Shown: positions 15,338 to 25,610, counted from the first letter of the stretch. The stretch: 48,540 bases of DNA from RGIG250 sp964540025 (GCA_964540025.1 CAZIKQ010000009.1:1-48540), one strand, 5' to 3'. A program made the numbers and translations. The notes: generated by a model from the letters alone, not told the origin.

Positions 15338-15721
15338 ATGCCTACAATTAACCAGTTGGTTCGTAAAAGCAGACAGAGCATGCAGGAAAAATCGACGGCT
15401 CCGGCGCTGAAAGAGTGCCCCCAGAAGCGCGGCGTTTGCACCCGCGTTTACACCACTACCCCGAAGAAGCCTAACTCCGCTCTTCGTAAGGTGGCTCGTG
15501 TCCGTCTGACCAATAGTATTGAAGTCACTGCCTACATTCCGGGTATTGGCCACAATCTTCAGGAGCATAGCGTTGTTCTTATCCGCGGCGGCCGTGTAAA
15601 GGATCTGCCGGGCGTTCGTTACCACATTATCCGTGGTTCTCTCGATACCGCCGGCGTTTCCGATCGCGGTCAGGCCCGTTCTAAGTACGGCGCCAAGAAG
15701 GCTAAAGCAAAGAAAAAGTAA
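15338..15721 (+). CDS. rpsL: 30S ribosomal protein S12
   Basis: S12 sits at the decoding centre of the 30S subunit. MPTINQLVRK is the standard start and follows AGGAAGGAGGTG; an upstream in-frame ATG at 15317 is spurious. TTPKKPNSALRKV and GGRVKDLPGVRYH carry Lys43 and Lys88, the residues whose replacement gives streptomycin resistance, so this copy is the sensitive type. At 127 aa it is the usual length plus a basic tail. It is followed by rpsG. Confidence 0.98.
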   Translation: MPTINQLVRKSRQSMQEKSTAPALKECPQKRGVCTRVYTTTPKKPNSALRKVARVRLTNSIEVTAYIPGIGHNLQEHSVVLIRGGRVKDLPGVRYHIIRGSLDTAGVSDRGQARSKYGAKKAKAKKK

Positions 15722-15756
15722 TCTGCCCCTGAAATTTTGGTCAAGGAGGGACTTAA

Positions 15757-16227
15757 ATGCCAAGAAAAGGTTCGGTACCTAAGCGTGACGTACTTCCGGA
15801 TCCGGTGTACCACGACAAGACGGTTACCAAATTTATCAATAAAGTAATGCTTTCCGGTAAGAAAGGCGTTGCTGAGCGGGTCGTTTACAGTGCGTTCGAC
15901 ACCATCCGCGCCAAGACCGGCAAGGATCCTCTGGAGGTTTTCCAGGAGGCCCTCAAAAATGTTATGCCGGTGCTTGAGGTTCGCGCCCGCCGGGTTGGCG
16001 GCGCAAATTATCAGGTTCCGGTGGAGGTTCGTCCGGACCGCCGCCAGACTCTCGGGATTCGCTGGCTGGTAAATTATGCCCGCCTTCGCAGCGAGAAGAC
16101 GATGGATGCCCGCATCTCCGGCGAGCTCATGGATGCTGCCAACAACACCGGAGCCGCTGTGAAAAAGCGCGAGGACACCCATAAGATGGCAGAGGCTAAC
16201 AAGGCGTTTGCCCATTATCGCTGGTAA
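15757..16227 (+). CDS. rpsG: 30S ribosomal protein S7
   Basis: S7 nucleates assembly of the 30S head and contacts E-site tRNA. MPRKGSVPKRDVLPDPVY, VGGANYQVPVEVRPDRR and the C-terminal HKMAEANKAFAHYRW are diagnostic. At 156 aa it is the bacterial standard. It is in the str operon, 35 nt after rpsL, with GGAGG ahead of its ATG. Confidence 0.98.
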   Translation: MPRKGSVPKRDVLPDPVYHDKTVTKFINKVMLSGKKGVAERVVYSAFDTIRAKTGKDPLEVFQEALKNVMPVLEVRARRVGGANYQVPVEVRPDRRQTLGIRWLVNYARLRSEKTMDARISGELMDAANNTGAAVKKREDTHKMAEANKAFAHYRW

Positions 16228-16255
16228 TTTTTAATATAGAGAAGGAGCGAAAAAA

Positions 16256-18328
16256 GTGGCCAGAGAGTTTTCCCTTGAAAAAACTCGTAATATCGGCATC
16301 ATGGCTCACATCGACGCCGGTAAGACGACCACCACTGAGCGTATCCTCTTCTACACCGGAAAGACCCACAAGATCGGTGAGGTTCATGAAGGTGCTGCTA
16401 CCATGGACTGGATGGTTCAGGAGCAGGAGCGCGGTATCACCATTACTTCCGCTGCTACTACCTGCCACTGGAAAGGTCATCGTATCAACATCATTGACAC
16501 ACCGGGCCATGTGGACTTTACTGTAGAAGTTGAGCGTTCCCTGCGCGTCCTGGACGGTTCCGTCGCAGTCCTGACTGCGCGCGGCGGCGTTGAGCCCCAG
16601 ACTGAGACCGTTTGGCGCCAGGCAGAGAAATACAACGTGCCCCGTATGGCGTATGTCAATAAGATGGATGCCACCGGCGCTGATTTCTTCAATGTTGTAA
16701 AAATGATGCGGGAGCGCCTCCATGCAAACCCGGTTCCCGTCCAGATTCCTATCGGCGCCGAGGATACCTTCGTGGGTATCGTGGATCTGATCAAGATGGA
16801 CGCCATCATCTATGAAGATGATCTGGGCAAGGTAAGCGAAGAAGTCGAAATTCCGGAAGAGCTCAGAGAATCCGCTGAAGAATGGCGGGAGAAGCTGATG
16901 GAGTCCGTCGCGGAGTGCGACGACGAGCTCATGGAGAAGTACCTGGGCGGTGAGGAGATAACCGAGGCGGAGATAAAGAAGACCATCCGTAAGGCCACCA
17001 TCGCCTGCCAGATGTGCCCGGTCACCTGCGGTTCCTCGTACCGCAACAAGGGCGTGCAGCCTATGCTGGACGCGGTTATCGACTATATGCCGGCCCCGAC
17101 TGATATTGCGGCCATCAAAGGCGTTGATCCGGAAACCGGTGAAGAGGATCACCGGCCTTCCAGCGACGAAGAGCCTTTCTCCGCTCTCGCCTTTAAGATT
17201 ATGGCTGATCCTTATGTTGGTAAGCTGGCGTTCTTCCGGGTGTACTCCGGCACTCTGGAGGCAGGCTCCTATGTGTACAACGCAGCCAAGAAGCGGAAGG
17301 AACGCATCGGCCGTATCCTCCAGATGCACGCCAATAACCGGAAAGAAATCGACAAGGTTTACGCCGGCGATATCGCCGCGGCGGTGGGTCTGAAGGACAC
17401 CACCACCGGCGACACCCTCTGCGCTGAAGATCATCCCATCATCCTTGAGTCCATGGTATTCCCGGACCCGGTTATTTCCGTAGCCGTTGAGCCGAAGACT
17501 ACCGATGACCAGGAGAAGATGGGCGTAGCACTCCAGCGGCTGGCGGAAGAAGATCCTACCTTCCGGGTTCACACCGACGCGGAAACCGGCCAGACTATCA
17601 TCAGCGGCATGGGCGAGCTTCACCTTCAGATCATCGTCGACCGTATGCTGCGTGAGTTCAAGGTTGACTGCGTGGTGGGCAACCCGCAGGTAGCATACCG
17701 GGAAACCATCCGCAAGACGGTGGAGGCCGAAGGAAAATTCGTTCGTCAGTCCGGAGGCCACGGCCAGTACGGTCACTGCTGGCTCAAGCTGGAGCCGCAG
17801 GAACCGGGCGTGGGCTTTGCCTTTGAAAACAAGGTGGTTGGTGGCGTAATTCCCAAGGAATTTATCAATCCTATCGAAGCCGGAGTCAAGCAGGCTATGG
17901 AAACCGGTGTTGTGGCCGGTTATCCGGTAGTGGATGTGAAGGTTACCGTTTACGACGGCTCCTTCCACGAAGTTGACTCCTCGGAAGCAGCTTTCAAGAT
18001 TGCCGGTTCCATGGCCTTTAAGGAAGGAGCCAAGAAGGCTGGCGCGGTTCTCCTGGAGCCTTATGTAAAGGTGGAAGTCACTGTTCCGGAAGAATACATG
18101 GGCGACGTAATCGGCGATATCAACAGCCGCCGGGGTCGCATTGAGAGTATGGAGCCGAGAAATGGCGTCCAGGTCATCAACGGCTTCGTTCCGCTGGCCG
18201 AGATGTTCGGTTACTCCACCGACCTGCGCTCCAAGACACAGGGACGGGGCAACTACTCCATGGAAGTCGCCTACTACGATGAAGTTCCGAAGAATGTTTC
18301 TGATGAAATCGTTTCCAAACGGGGCTAA
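16256..18328 (+). CDS. fusA: Elongation factor G
   Basis: EF-G is the translocation GTPase. G1 is AHIDAGKTTTTERIL, switch motif RGITITSAAT, G3 DTPGHVDFT and G4 NKMD. Domains II to V are complete to the C-terminal VPKNVSDEIVSKRG. At 690 aa it is full length. The start is GTG after GAAGGAG, giving MAREFSLEKTRNIGIMAHID. It is co-transcribed with rpsG (28 nt upstream) and tuf (50 nt downstream). Confidence 0.98.
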   Translation: MAREFSLEKTRNIGIMAHIDAGKTTTTERILFYTGKTHKIGEVHEGAATMDWMVQEQERGITITSAATTCHWKGHRINIIDTPGHVDFTVEVERSLRVLDGSVAVLTARGGVEPQTETVWRQAEKYNVPRMAYVNKMDATGADFFNVVKMMRERLHANPVPVQIPIGAEDTFVGIVDLIKMDAIIYEDDLGKVSEEVEIPEELRESAEEWREKLMESVAECDDELMEKYLGGEEITEAEIKKTIRKATIACQMCPVTCGSSYRNKGVQPMLDAVIDYMPAPTDIAAIKGVDPETGEEDHRPSSDEEPFSALAFKIMADPYVGKLAFFRVYSGTLEAGSYVYNAAKKRKERIGRILQMHANNRKEIDKVYAGDIAAAVGLKDTTTGDTLCAEDHPIILESMVFPDPVISVAVEPKTTDDQEKMGVALQRLAEEDPTFRVHTDAETGQTIISGMGELHLQIIVDRMLREFKVDCVVGNPQVAYRETIRKTVEAEGKFVRQSGGHGQYGHCWLKLEPQEPGVGFAFENKVVGGVIPKEFINPIEAGVKQAMETGVVAGYPVVDVKVTVYDGSFHEVDSSEAAFKIAGSMAFKEGAKKAGAVLLEPYVKVEVTVPEEYMGDVIGDINSRRGRIESMEPRNGVQVINGFVPLAEMFGYSTDLRSKTQGRGNYSMEVAYYDEVPKNVSDEIVSKRG

Positions 18329-18378
18329 AACCTCATTCAGATAAAAGTGAAGTAAACAGTTTTAAGGAGGAAATTCAA

Positions 18379-19569
<1,191 letters not shown>

Positions 19570-19597
19570 ATCGCTGATATAAAATTTCCCTTAGATG

Positions 19598-19626
19598 AGG
19601 GCGGCTGAAAAGCCGCCCTTAAATAA
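19598..19626 (+). terminator. Hairpin after tuf
   Basis: AGGGCGGCT and AGCCGCCCT form a 9-bp stem on a GAAA loop, followed by the short AT-rich tail TAAATAAGG. With no long T-run it may be a leaky terminator or an mRNA processing/stability element between the str and S10 clusters. The next 120 nt before rpsJ show only a weak TACAAT at 19671 without a good -35. Confidence 0.6.
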
Positions 19627-19747
19627 GGATTTGGGATACCTGCGATGAGGTGTCAGATGGCTCGGTGCTCTACAATAATTCCGGCATCGAGGGAACTGGC
19701 ACTGAGTATGTCCGGATCGTAATCCGGGCGATAAGGAGGAAAAGACA

Positions 19748-20059
19748 TTGTCCAAGCAGAAAAAGATCAGAATCCGTTTGAAGGCTTATGACCACAAGGC
19801 ACTGGATCAGAGTGCCGCCAAGATCGTCGAGACTGCCGCCCGCACCGGCGCTCAGGTCTCCGGTCCCATTCCCCTCCCCACGGAGAAGAACGTTTACACC
19901 ATTCTCCGCAGCCCTCATGTAAACAAAGATTCCCGCGAGCAGTTCGAGATGCGCACGCACAAGCGCCTCATCGACATCCTCGAGCCCAGCAACAAGACGG
20001 TTGATGCCGTTATGCACCTGGATCTCCCGGCGGGCGTTGACATCGAGATCAAACTGTAA
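19748..20059 (+). CDS. rpsJ: 30S ribosomal protein S10
   Basis: This is a 30S head protein that also acts as NusE in antitermination. KIRIRLKAYDHKALDQSA and PLPTEKNVYTILRSPHVNKDSREQFE are diagnostic. At 103 aa it is normal. The start is TTG after ATAAGGAGGAAAAG. It is the first gene of the S10 cluster and rplC follows in 14 nt. Confidence 0.98.
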   Translation: MSKQKKIRIRLKAYDHKALDQSAAKIVETAARTGAQVSGPIPLPTEKNVYTILRSPHVNKDSREQFEMRTHKRLIDILEPSNKTVDAVMHLDLPAGVDIEIKL

Positions 20060-20073
20060 GAGGAGGTGGGATA

Positions 20074-20754
20074 ATGGCTAAAGCAATTTTAGGCAGAAAG
20101 CTGGGCATGACCCAGATCTTTACCGAGGAAGGCAAGCTCATCCCGGTAACGGTCGTGGAGTCCGGCAATAACATCGTCATTCGTAACAAGACTGTAGAAA
20201 GCGACGGCTACAACGCCGTGCAGATCGGTTTCGGCGACGTTAAGGAAAACAAGGTAACCAAGCCCCTGAAGGGTCAGTTTGAAAAGGCCGGGGTCAAACC
20301 CGTCAAGTTCATCCGTGAGATCCGTCAGGCAGCTGCCAGCGAGTACAAAACCGGTGACGTCATCGGTGTTGATATATTTGAAGAGGGTGACTTCGTAGAT
20401 GTCACCGGAACCAGCCGCGGTCACGGCTTCGCCGGTACCGTAAAGCGCCACGGCTTCGCCCGCGGGCCCATGGGCCATGGTTCCAAATCCCATCGTGAGC
20501 CCGGCTCCACCGGCGCCATGATTTCCGGTCACGGCGGCCGCGTGCTGAAGGGCAAGCGCCTCCCCGGCCAGATGGGCGGCGTCAAGACTACCGTACAGCG
20601 CCTCTTCGTTGTCCGGGTAGACGCCGAGCGCAACATCATCCTCATTAAGGGCTCCATTCCGGGCCCCAGGAAGGGCTTCGTCATCGTAAGAGAGACGAAC
20701 ATCCCCAATAAGCGTACCGCAAAAATCAAAGCTCAGCTTGCTGAGAAAAAATAA
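20074..20754 (+). CDS. rplC: 50S ribosomal protein L3
   Basis: L3 is an early assembly protein near the peptidyl transferase centre. MAKAILGRKLGMTQIF, the loop GHGSKSHREPGSTG and MGGVKTTVQRLFVV are diagnostic. The chain is 226 aa, about 15 residues longer than usual through its C-terminal tail. AGGAGGTGGG precedes the ATG. Confidence 0.98.
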   Translation: MAKAILGRKLGMTQIFTEEGKLIPVTVVESGNNIVIRNKTVESDGYNAVQIGFGDVKENKVTKPLKGQFEKAGVKPVKFIREIRQAAASEYKTGDVIGVDIFEEGDFVDVTGTSRGHGFAGTVKRHGFARGPMGHGSKSHREPGSTGAMISGHGGRVLKGKRLPGQMGGVKTTVQRLFVVRVDAERNIILIKGSIPGPRKGFVIVRETNIPNKRTAKIKAQLAEKK

Positions 20755-20777
20755 TTGGAAGGAGGATTTGCTAGATT

Positions 20778-21404
20778 ATGCCAAAAGTAGCAGTTTATGA
20801 TATCGCTCACAATCAGGTTGGCGAAATCGAATTGAATAACGAAATTTTCGGCGTGGAAGTGAACGGCGCCCTCCTTCATCAGGCCGTCGTAATGCAGCTG
20901 GCCAGCCAGCGCCTCGGCACCCATGCCACCAAGACCCGCGCCATGGTTCGCGGCGGCGGCCGTAAGCCCTGGCGTCAGAAGGGCACCGGCCACGCTCGCA
21001 GCGGTTCCTCCCGCAGCCCGCTGTGGAAAGGCGGCGGAGTCGTCTTCGGACCCCATCCCCGTTCCTACAGCTTCAGCATGCCCCGTAAACAGCGCCGCCT
21101 GGCCATCAAATGCGCCCTCAGCGACAAGGTCAACGAGGCAAGCCTCATCGTGCTTGACAGCTTCGCAATGGAAGAGTACAAAACCAAGACCATCGTGAAG
21201 CTCCTCTCCGACTTCGGTGTGGAGGAAAAGAGCCTCTTCATCACCGCCGCCGACGGCTCCGACACCATCGAGCGCTCCTGCGGCAACATCCCCGGCGTTA
21301 AGGCCATCACCAACGAGGGTCTCAACGTCTATGACATTCTGAACAGCGGCAAGCTCTTCATCACCAAAGACGCTATCGCCAAGATTGAGGAGGTACTCGC
21401 ATAA
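20778..21404 (+). CDS. rplD: 50S ribosomal protein L4
   Basis: L4 has a long loop lining the exit tunnel: RGGGRKPWRQKGTGHARSGS and WKGGGVVFGPHPRSYSF. At 208 aa it is normal. In many bacteria L4 represses its own operon, but no L4-type leader was recognised upstream of rpsJ here. The stop overlaps the rplW start by one base. Confidence 0.98.
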   Translation: MPKVAVYDIAHNQVGEIELNNEIFGVEVNGALLHQAVVMQLASQRLGTHATKTRAMVRGGGRKPWRQKGTGHARSGSSRSPLWKGGGVVFGPHPRSYSFSMPRKQRRLAIKCALSDKVNEASLIVLDSFAMEEYKTKTIVKLLSDFGVEEKSLFITAADGSDTIERSCGNIPGVKAITNEGLNVYDILNSGKLFITKDAIAKIEEVLA

Positions 21405-21685
21405 TGGATGCACGCGATGTAATCATTCGACCCCTCATCACCGAGAAATCCACGATGATGATTGAAGAAGGAAAATACACCTTCGTAGTCGCCAAAAAAG
21501 CCGCCAAGGATGAAATTAAAGCAGCGGTTGAGAGCATCTTCAACGTAAAGGTTGTCTCCGTCAACACTGTCAACTGTATCGGCAAAACCCGCCGGATGGG
21601 CCGCAATGTCGGCAAGCGTCCGGACTACAAAAAGGCCATCGTTCGTCTCGCCGCCGGTGAGACCATCGAATTCTTCCAGGCCTAA
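21404..21685 (+). CDS. rplW: 50S ribosomal protein L23
   Basis: L23 is at the tunnel exit and is the docking site of trigger factor, encoded at 3737 in this window. DVIIRPLITEKSTMM and YTFVVAKKAAKDEIKAAVE are diagnostic. At 93 aa it is complete. It is translationally coupled to rplD through a TAATG overlap. Confidence 0.97.
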   Translation: MDARDVIIRPLITEKSTMMIEEGKYTFVVAKKAAKDEIKAAVESIFNVKVVSVNTVNCIGKTRRMGRNVGKRPDYKKAIVRLAAGETIEFFQA

Positions 21686-21710
21686 TCTACTGAAAAGGAG
21701 GTAAGCGAAA

Positions 21711-22541
21711 TTGGCAATTAAAAGCTTCAAACCCTATTCTGCCGGCCGTCGTTTCATGACCGTCGCATCCTTCGACGAAATCACCACCGACAAGCCGGAA
21801 AAATCCCTGCTTGAGCCCCTCAAGAAGCATGGCGGCCGCAATCAGCAGGGCCGTCTTACCGTGCGCCATCGGGGTGGCGGCCACAAGCGCCGCTATCGTA
21901 TCATCGACTTCAAGCGCACGAAGGATGATATGGCTGCCACCATCGTGACCATTGAATATGACCCGAACCGCAGCGCCCGCATCGCTCTCGTTCAGTATGA
22001 GGACGGGGAGAAACGCTACATCATCGCTCCGAATGGTATCAAGGTGGGGGACAAGGTATACTCCGGCCCCGAATCAGACATCAAGCCGGGCAACTGCCTG
22101 CCCCTGGCCAACATTCCGGTTGGTACAATGATCCACTGCGTTGAAATCAAAATCGGCAAGGGCGCCCAGCTCATCCGCTCCGCCGGAGCAAGCGCCCAGC
22201 TCATGGCAAAGGACGGCGACTATGCCCTCCTCCGCATGCCCTCCGGTGAGCTCAGAAAGATTCACCTCAACTGCCGCGCCGTAATCGGCGAGGTAGGCAA
22301 CCTTGAGCATGAGAACATCACCATCGGTAAAGCAGGCCGCTCCCGCTGGCTCGGCATCCGTCCGGCTAACCGCGGCGTCGCGATGAACCCGATTGACCAT
22401 CCCCACGGCGGCGGCGAGGGCCGCAGCCCTGTCGGCCGCAAGCATCCTGTTACCAAGTGGGGCAAATGCGCCATGGGTACCAAGACTCGCCACAAGAAGC
22501 CGTCTGATAAGTTCATCGTCAAGCGCCGCAACCAGAAGTAA
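21711..22541 (+). CDS. rplB: 50S ribosomal protein L2
   Basis: L2 supports subunit association and the peptidyl transferase centre. GGRNQQGRLTVRHRGGGHKR and the highly conserved MNPIDHPHGGGEGR with its functional histidine are present. The length is 276 aa. TTG start after AAAAGGAGGTAAG. Confidence 0.98.
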   Translation: MAIKSFKPYSAGRRFMTVASFDEITTDKPEKSLLEPLKKHGGRNQQGRLTVRHRGGGHKRRYRIIDFKRTKDDMAATIVTIEYDPNRSARIALVQYEDGEKRYIIAPNGIKVGDKVYSGPESDIKPGNCLPLANIPVGTMIHCVEIKIGKGAQLIRSAGASAQLMAKDGDYALLRMPSGELRKIHLNCRAVIGEVGNLEHENITIGKAGRSRWLGIRPANRGVAMNPIDHPHGGGEGRSPVGRKHPVTKWGKCAMGTKTRHKKPSDKFIVKRRNQK

Positions 22542-22592
22542 TTTATTAGCCGCCGGGTAGCCACGCTATCGGACGAAAGGAGGAAATACCCC

Positions 22593-22874
22593 TTGTCAAG
22601 GTCTATTAAAAAAGGCCCTTTCGTAGAAGAAAGCCTTATGAAAAAAATCACGGCCCTGAATGAGGCTAACGACAAGAAAGTCGTCAAGACTTGGTCCCGC
22701 AGCTCCACAATTCTGCCGGACTTCGTAAGCCACACCATCGCCGTTCACGACGGTCGCAAGCACGTTCCCGTCTATATCACAGAAGACATGGTCGGCCATA
22801 AGCTCGGTGAGTTTGCCCCGACCCGCACTTACAAAGGGCACGCCGGTAACGAAAAGAAAACCGGTCTGCGCTGA
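22593..22874 (+). CDS. rpsS: 30S ribosomal protein S19
   Basis: S19 pairs with S13 in the 30S head. MSRSIKKGPFVEESLMKKI, SRSSTILPDFVSHTIAVHDG and GEFAPTRTYKGHAG are diagnostic. At 93 aa it is standard. TTG start after AAAGGAGGAAA. Confidence 0.98.
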   Translation: MSRSIKKGPFVEESLMKKITALNEANDKKVVKTWSRSSTILPDFVSHTIAVHDGRKHVPVYITEDMVGHKLGEFAPTRTYKGHAGNEKKTGLR

Positions 22875-22894
22875 TTCTGAAAGGAGAATCAACT

Positions 22895-23227
22895 GTGGAA
22901 GCAAAAGCAGTAGCTAAATACGTCCGCATTGCTCCGCGCAAAGTACGGGTTGTCATGGATCTCATCCGTGGAAAGAACGTTGCCGAAGCATTTGCGATCC
23001 TCAAGTTCACCCCGAAGGCCGGCGCCGCTGTCATCGAAAAGGTGCTGAAATCCGCCGTCGCCAACGCTGAGAACAACTTCGACATGAATGTCGATAAGCT
23101 CTATATATCCCAGGCCCTCGTGGACCAGGGACCCACCCTCAAGCGTATTCACCCCCGCTCCCGCGGCCAGGCGTTCCGGATTCTGAAGAGAACCAGCCAC
23201 GTTACTGTCTGCGTAGACGAAAGATAA
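22895..23227 (+). CDS. rplV: 50S ribosomal protein L22
   Basis: The beta-hairpin of L22 lines the exit tunnel near the macrolide site. VRIAPRKVRVVMDLIRGKNV and the tip LKRIHPRSRGQAFRILKRTSH are recognisable, with no obvious resistance-type insertion. The length is 110 aa. GTG start after AAAGGAGAATC. Confidence 0.97.
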   Translation: MEAKAVAKYVRIAPRKVRVVMDLIRGKNVAEAFAILKFTPKAGAAVIEKVLKSAVANAENNFDMNVDKLYISQALVDQGPTLKRIHPRSRGQAFRILKRTSHVTVCVDER

Positions 23228-23243
23228 GAAGGAGGGAAACGCA

Positions 23244-23918
23244 TTGGGTCAGAAAGTAAATCCGCATGGCATGCGAATCGGCATCGTCAAAACCTGGGAC
23301 GCCAACTGGTATGCCGACAAACAGGAATATGTAGACAACCTGCATGAGGACATAAAGATCCGCAAGTACCTCATGGAGGAGCTCTTAAAGGAAGACAGCG
23401 TCTCCAAGGTGGAGACCGAACGCTCCAAGAACCGCCTCAAGCTCACCATCCACACCGCAAAGCCGGGCATGGTGATCGGCCGCGGCGGCGCCGGTATCGA
23501 GGACATCAGAAAGGGCCTCAAAGCCTATACCGACAAGCGAGTAGATATCAACATTCAGGAAATCAAGAAACCGAATCTCGACTCCACCCTGGTCGCCGCA
23601 AGCATTGCAGAGCAGCTGGAGCGCCGCATCGCCTTCCGCCGGGCAATGAAGTCCAGCGTAGGCCGCACCATGCGCGAAGGCGCCAAGGGCGTAAAGATTA
23701 TGGTCAGCGGCCGTCTCGGCGGCGCTGAAATCGCCCGCAGCGAATCCTATCGTGAAGGTAGCATTCCCCTTCATACTCTCCGTGCCGACATCGACTACGG
23801 CTTTGCTGAAGCCAACACCACTTACGGCCGCATCGGCGTAAAGGTCTGGATCTTCAAGGGCGAAGTCCTGCCGGAGAAAAAGAACCCGGCACAGAAGCCT
23901 GAAAGGAGCGAAGCCTAA
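23244..23918 (+). CDS. rpsC: 30S ribosomal protein S3
   Basis: S3 is at the mRNA entry site. MGQKVNPHGMRIGIVKTWDA, the KH motif GMVIGRGGAGIEDIRKGL and the C-terminal SGRLGGAEIARSE are diagnostic. The length is 224 aa. TTG start after AAGGAGGGAAA. The stop overlaps the rplP start by one base. Confidence 0.98.
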   Translation: MGQKVNPHGMRIGIVKTWDANWYADKQEYVDNLHEDIKIRKYLMEELLKEDSVSKVETERSKNRLKLTIHTAKPGMVIGRGGAGIEDIRKGLKAYTDKRVDINIQEIKKPNLDSTLVAASIAEQLERRIAFRRAMKSSVGRTMREGAKGVKIMVSGRLGGAEIARSESYREGSIPLHTLRADIDYGFAEANTTYGRIGVKVWIFKGEVLPEKKNPAQKPERSEA

Positions 23919-24364
23919 TGTTACTGCCAAAACGCGTTAAATACCGCAAGCAGTTCCGCGGTCGCATGAAAGGCGTTGCTCACCGGGGCAATACCATCAG
24001 CCACGGCGACTACGGTCTGGTAGCTCTCGAACCGGCCTGGATCACCAACCGCCAGATCGAGGCTGCCCGTATCGCCATGACCCGTTACATCAAGCGCGGC
24101 GGTCAGGTATGGATCAAGGTGTTCCCCGACAAGCCTGTAACCGCCAAGCCCGCCGAGACCCGCATGGGTTCCGGCAAAGGCTCCCCGGAATACTGGGTAG
24201 CCGTGGTAAAGCCGGGCCGGGTCATGTTTGAAATGGGCGGGGTCACCGAGGAAATCGCCAGGGAAGCTATGCGCCTTGCCGCTCACAAGCTCCCCATCAA
24301 GACCAAGTTTGTCACCCGTAAAGACTTCGAGGAAACAGAGGGCGGTGAAGTAAATGAAGGTTAA
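23918..24364 (+). CDS. rplP: 50S ribosomal protein L16
   Basis: L16 organises the A-site region. MLLPKRVKYRKQFRGRMKG and the loop KPAETRMGSGKGSPEYWVAV are diagnostic. At 148 aa it is slightly longer than average, because its C-terminus extends 11 nt into rpmC. The overlap at both ends implies translational coupling. Confidence 0.98.
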   Translation: MLLPKRVKYRKQFRGRMKGVAHRGNTISHGDYGLVALEPAWITNRQIEAARIAMTRYIKRGGQVWIKVFPDKPVTAKPAETRMGSGKGSPEYWVAVVKPGRVMFEMGGVTEEIAREAMRLAAHKLPIKTKFVTRKDFEETEGGEVNEG

Positions 24365-24557
24365 TGAAATTCGCAAAGAACTCCGCTCCATGAGCGCTGA
24401 CGAACTTAACCAAAAAATTGCTTCCCTCAAAGAAGAACTGTTCAACCTGCGCTTCCAGCTTGCTACCGGTCAGCTCGAAAACCCGAGCCGCATCCGCGAG
24501 GTAAAGAAAACCATCGCCCGGATCAAGACCATTCAGAGCCAGCAGGCAAGAGCCTGA
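24354..24557 (+). CDS. rpmC: 50S ribosomal protein L29
   Basis: L29 is a two-helix protein near the tunnel exit. MKVNEIRKELRSMSADELNQ and LKEELFNLRFQLATGQLENP are diagnostic. The length is 67 aa. The ribosome site (GGCGGTG) lies inside the end of rplP. Confidence 0.97.
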   Translation: MKVNEIRKELRSMSADELNQKIASLKEELFNLRFQLATGQLENPSRIREVKKTIARIKTIQSQQARA

Positions 24558-24592
24558 GACACAGAGATATTTGAGAGGAAGGAGGCTCATTG

Positions 24593-24853
24593 ATGAGCGA
24601 GGAAAGAAATACCCGTAAAAGCCGTATCGGCAAGGTAGTAAGCGACAAAATGGAAAAGACCATCGTCGTCGCCATCGAAGAACACGAACAGCACCCGCTT
24701 TACAAAAAGACCGTCAAGCGGTCCGTAAAGTTCAAGGCGCATGATGAGAATAACGAAGCTCACGTCGGTGATGTCGTCTCCATTATGGAAACGCGTCCCC
24801 TCTCCAAGGATAAGCGCTGGCGTCTCGTTGAGATCGTCGAAAAGGCGAAATGA
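24593..24853 (+). CDS. rpsQ: 30S ribosomal protein S17
   Basis: This is an OB-fold primary 16S rRNA binder. SRIGKVVSDKMEKTIVVAI and HPLYKKTVKRSVKFKAHDE are diagnostic. ATG 24593 lies 7 nt after GGAAGGAGG and was preferred to the TTG one codon earlier. The length is 86 aa. Confidence 0.97.
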   Translation: MSEERNTRKSRIGKVVSDKMEKTIVVAIEEHEQHPLYKKTVKRSVKFKAHDENNEAHVGDVVSIMETRPLSKDKRWRLVEIVEKAK

Positions 24854-24892
24854 TATTCTTAGGACCTTAAATTCTAAGAAGGAGGTAAACAA

Positions 24893-25261
24893 ATGATCCA
24901 GCAACAAACAATGCTGAACGTTGGCGACAACACCGGAGCTAAGGAAATCATGTGCATTCGTGTAATGGGCGGCTCCTACCGTCGCTATGCAAATATCGGC
25001 GACATTATCGTCGCCTCCGTCAAGCAGGCTGCTCCCGGCGGCATGGTCAAGAAAGGCGATGTCGTCAAGGCAGTTGTAGTCCGCAGCGTAAAAGGACTCA
25101 AGCGCGCCGACGGCTCCTACATCCGCTTCGATGAGAACGCGGCCGTAATCATTAAGGAAGACAAGACGCCGCGGGGCACCCGTATTTTTGGACCGGTAGC
25201 CCGCGAGCTGCGCGACAAGGATTTCATGAAGATTATTTCCCTTGCGCCGGAAGTTCTGTAA
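24893..25261 (+). CDS. rplN: 50S ribosomal protein L14
   Basis: L14 forms an intersubunit bridge and is the docking site for RsfS. MIQQQTMLNVGDNTGAKEIM and the C-terminal RELRDKDFMKIISLAPEVL are diagnostic. The length of 122 aa is standard. It opens the spc cluster after AGAAGGAGGTAAAC. Confidence 0.98.
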   Translation: MIQQQTMLNVGDNTGAKEIMCIRVMGGSYRRYANIGDIIVASVKQAAPGGMVKKGDVVKAVVVRSVKGLKRADGSYIRFDENAAVIIKEDKTPRGTRIFGPVARELRDKDFMKIISLAPEVL

Positions 25262-25277
25262 GCGAGGAGGTGCTATT

Positions 25278-25610
25278 TTGTCATTCGTGAAACTGCATGT
25301 AAAAAAAGGCGACGAGGTAGTCGTCTTATCTGGCAAGGATAAAGGCCAGAAAGGCAAAGTCATCGAAGCTATGCCGAAAAAGGGCAAGGTACTCGTAGAG
25401 GGCATTAACCTGGTTAAGCGCCATACGAAGCCCAATCAGAAGGCGCCCCAGGGCGGCATTCTCACCAAGGAAGCGGCTCTCAACGCCTCCAAGGTCATGC
25501 TGGTCTGCCCCAGCTGCGGCAAACCAACCCGCACCGGCCATCGCGAAGTAAACGGCCACAACGTAAGAGTCTGCAAGAAATGCAATCAGGTCGTCGACCA
25601 GACGAAATAA
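25278..25610 (+). CDS. rplX: 50S ribosomal protein L24
   Basis: L24 is an assembly initiator with a KOW motif (KKGDEVVVLSGKDKGQKGKV). It also has a zinc-ribbon-like C-terminal pair (CPSCGKPTR ... CKKC), seen in many Firmicutes. TTG 25278 after GAGGAGGTG gives the standard SFVKLHVKKGD start; an in-frame upstream start at 25242 would overlap rplN. The length is 110 aa. Confidence 0.95.
   Translation: MSFVKLHVKKGDEVVVLSGKDKGQKGKVIEAMPKKGKVLVEGINLVKRHTKPNQKAPQGGILTKEAALNASKVMLVCPSCGKPTRTGHREVNGHNVRVCKKCNQVVDQTK

Noticed and set aside
16196..17968. Long antisense open frame opposite fusA
   Set aside because: It follows from biased codon use on the plus strand. There is no ribosome site or recognisable protein, and the plus-strand EF-G is certain. 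The same applies to long antisense frames opposite sucC, lon, tuf, rpoA and the AAA+ gene.
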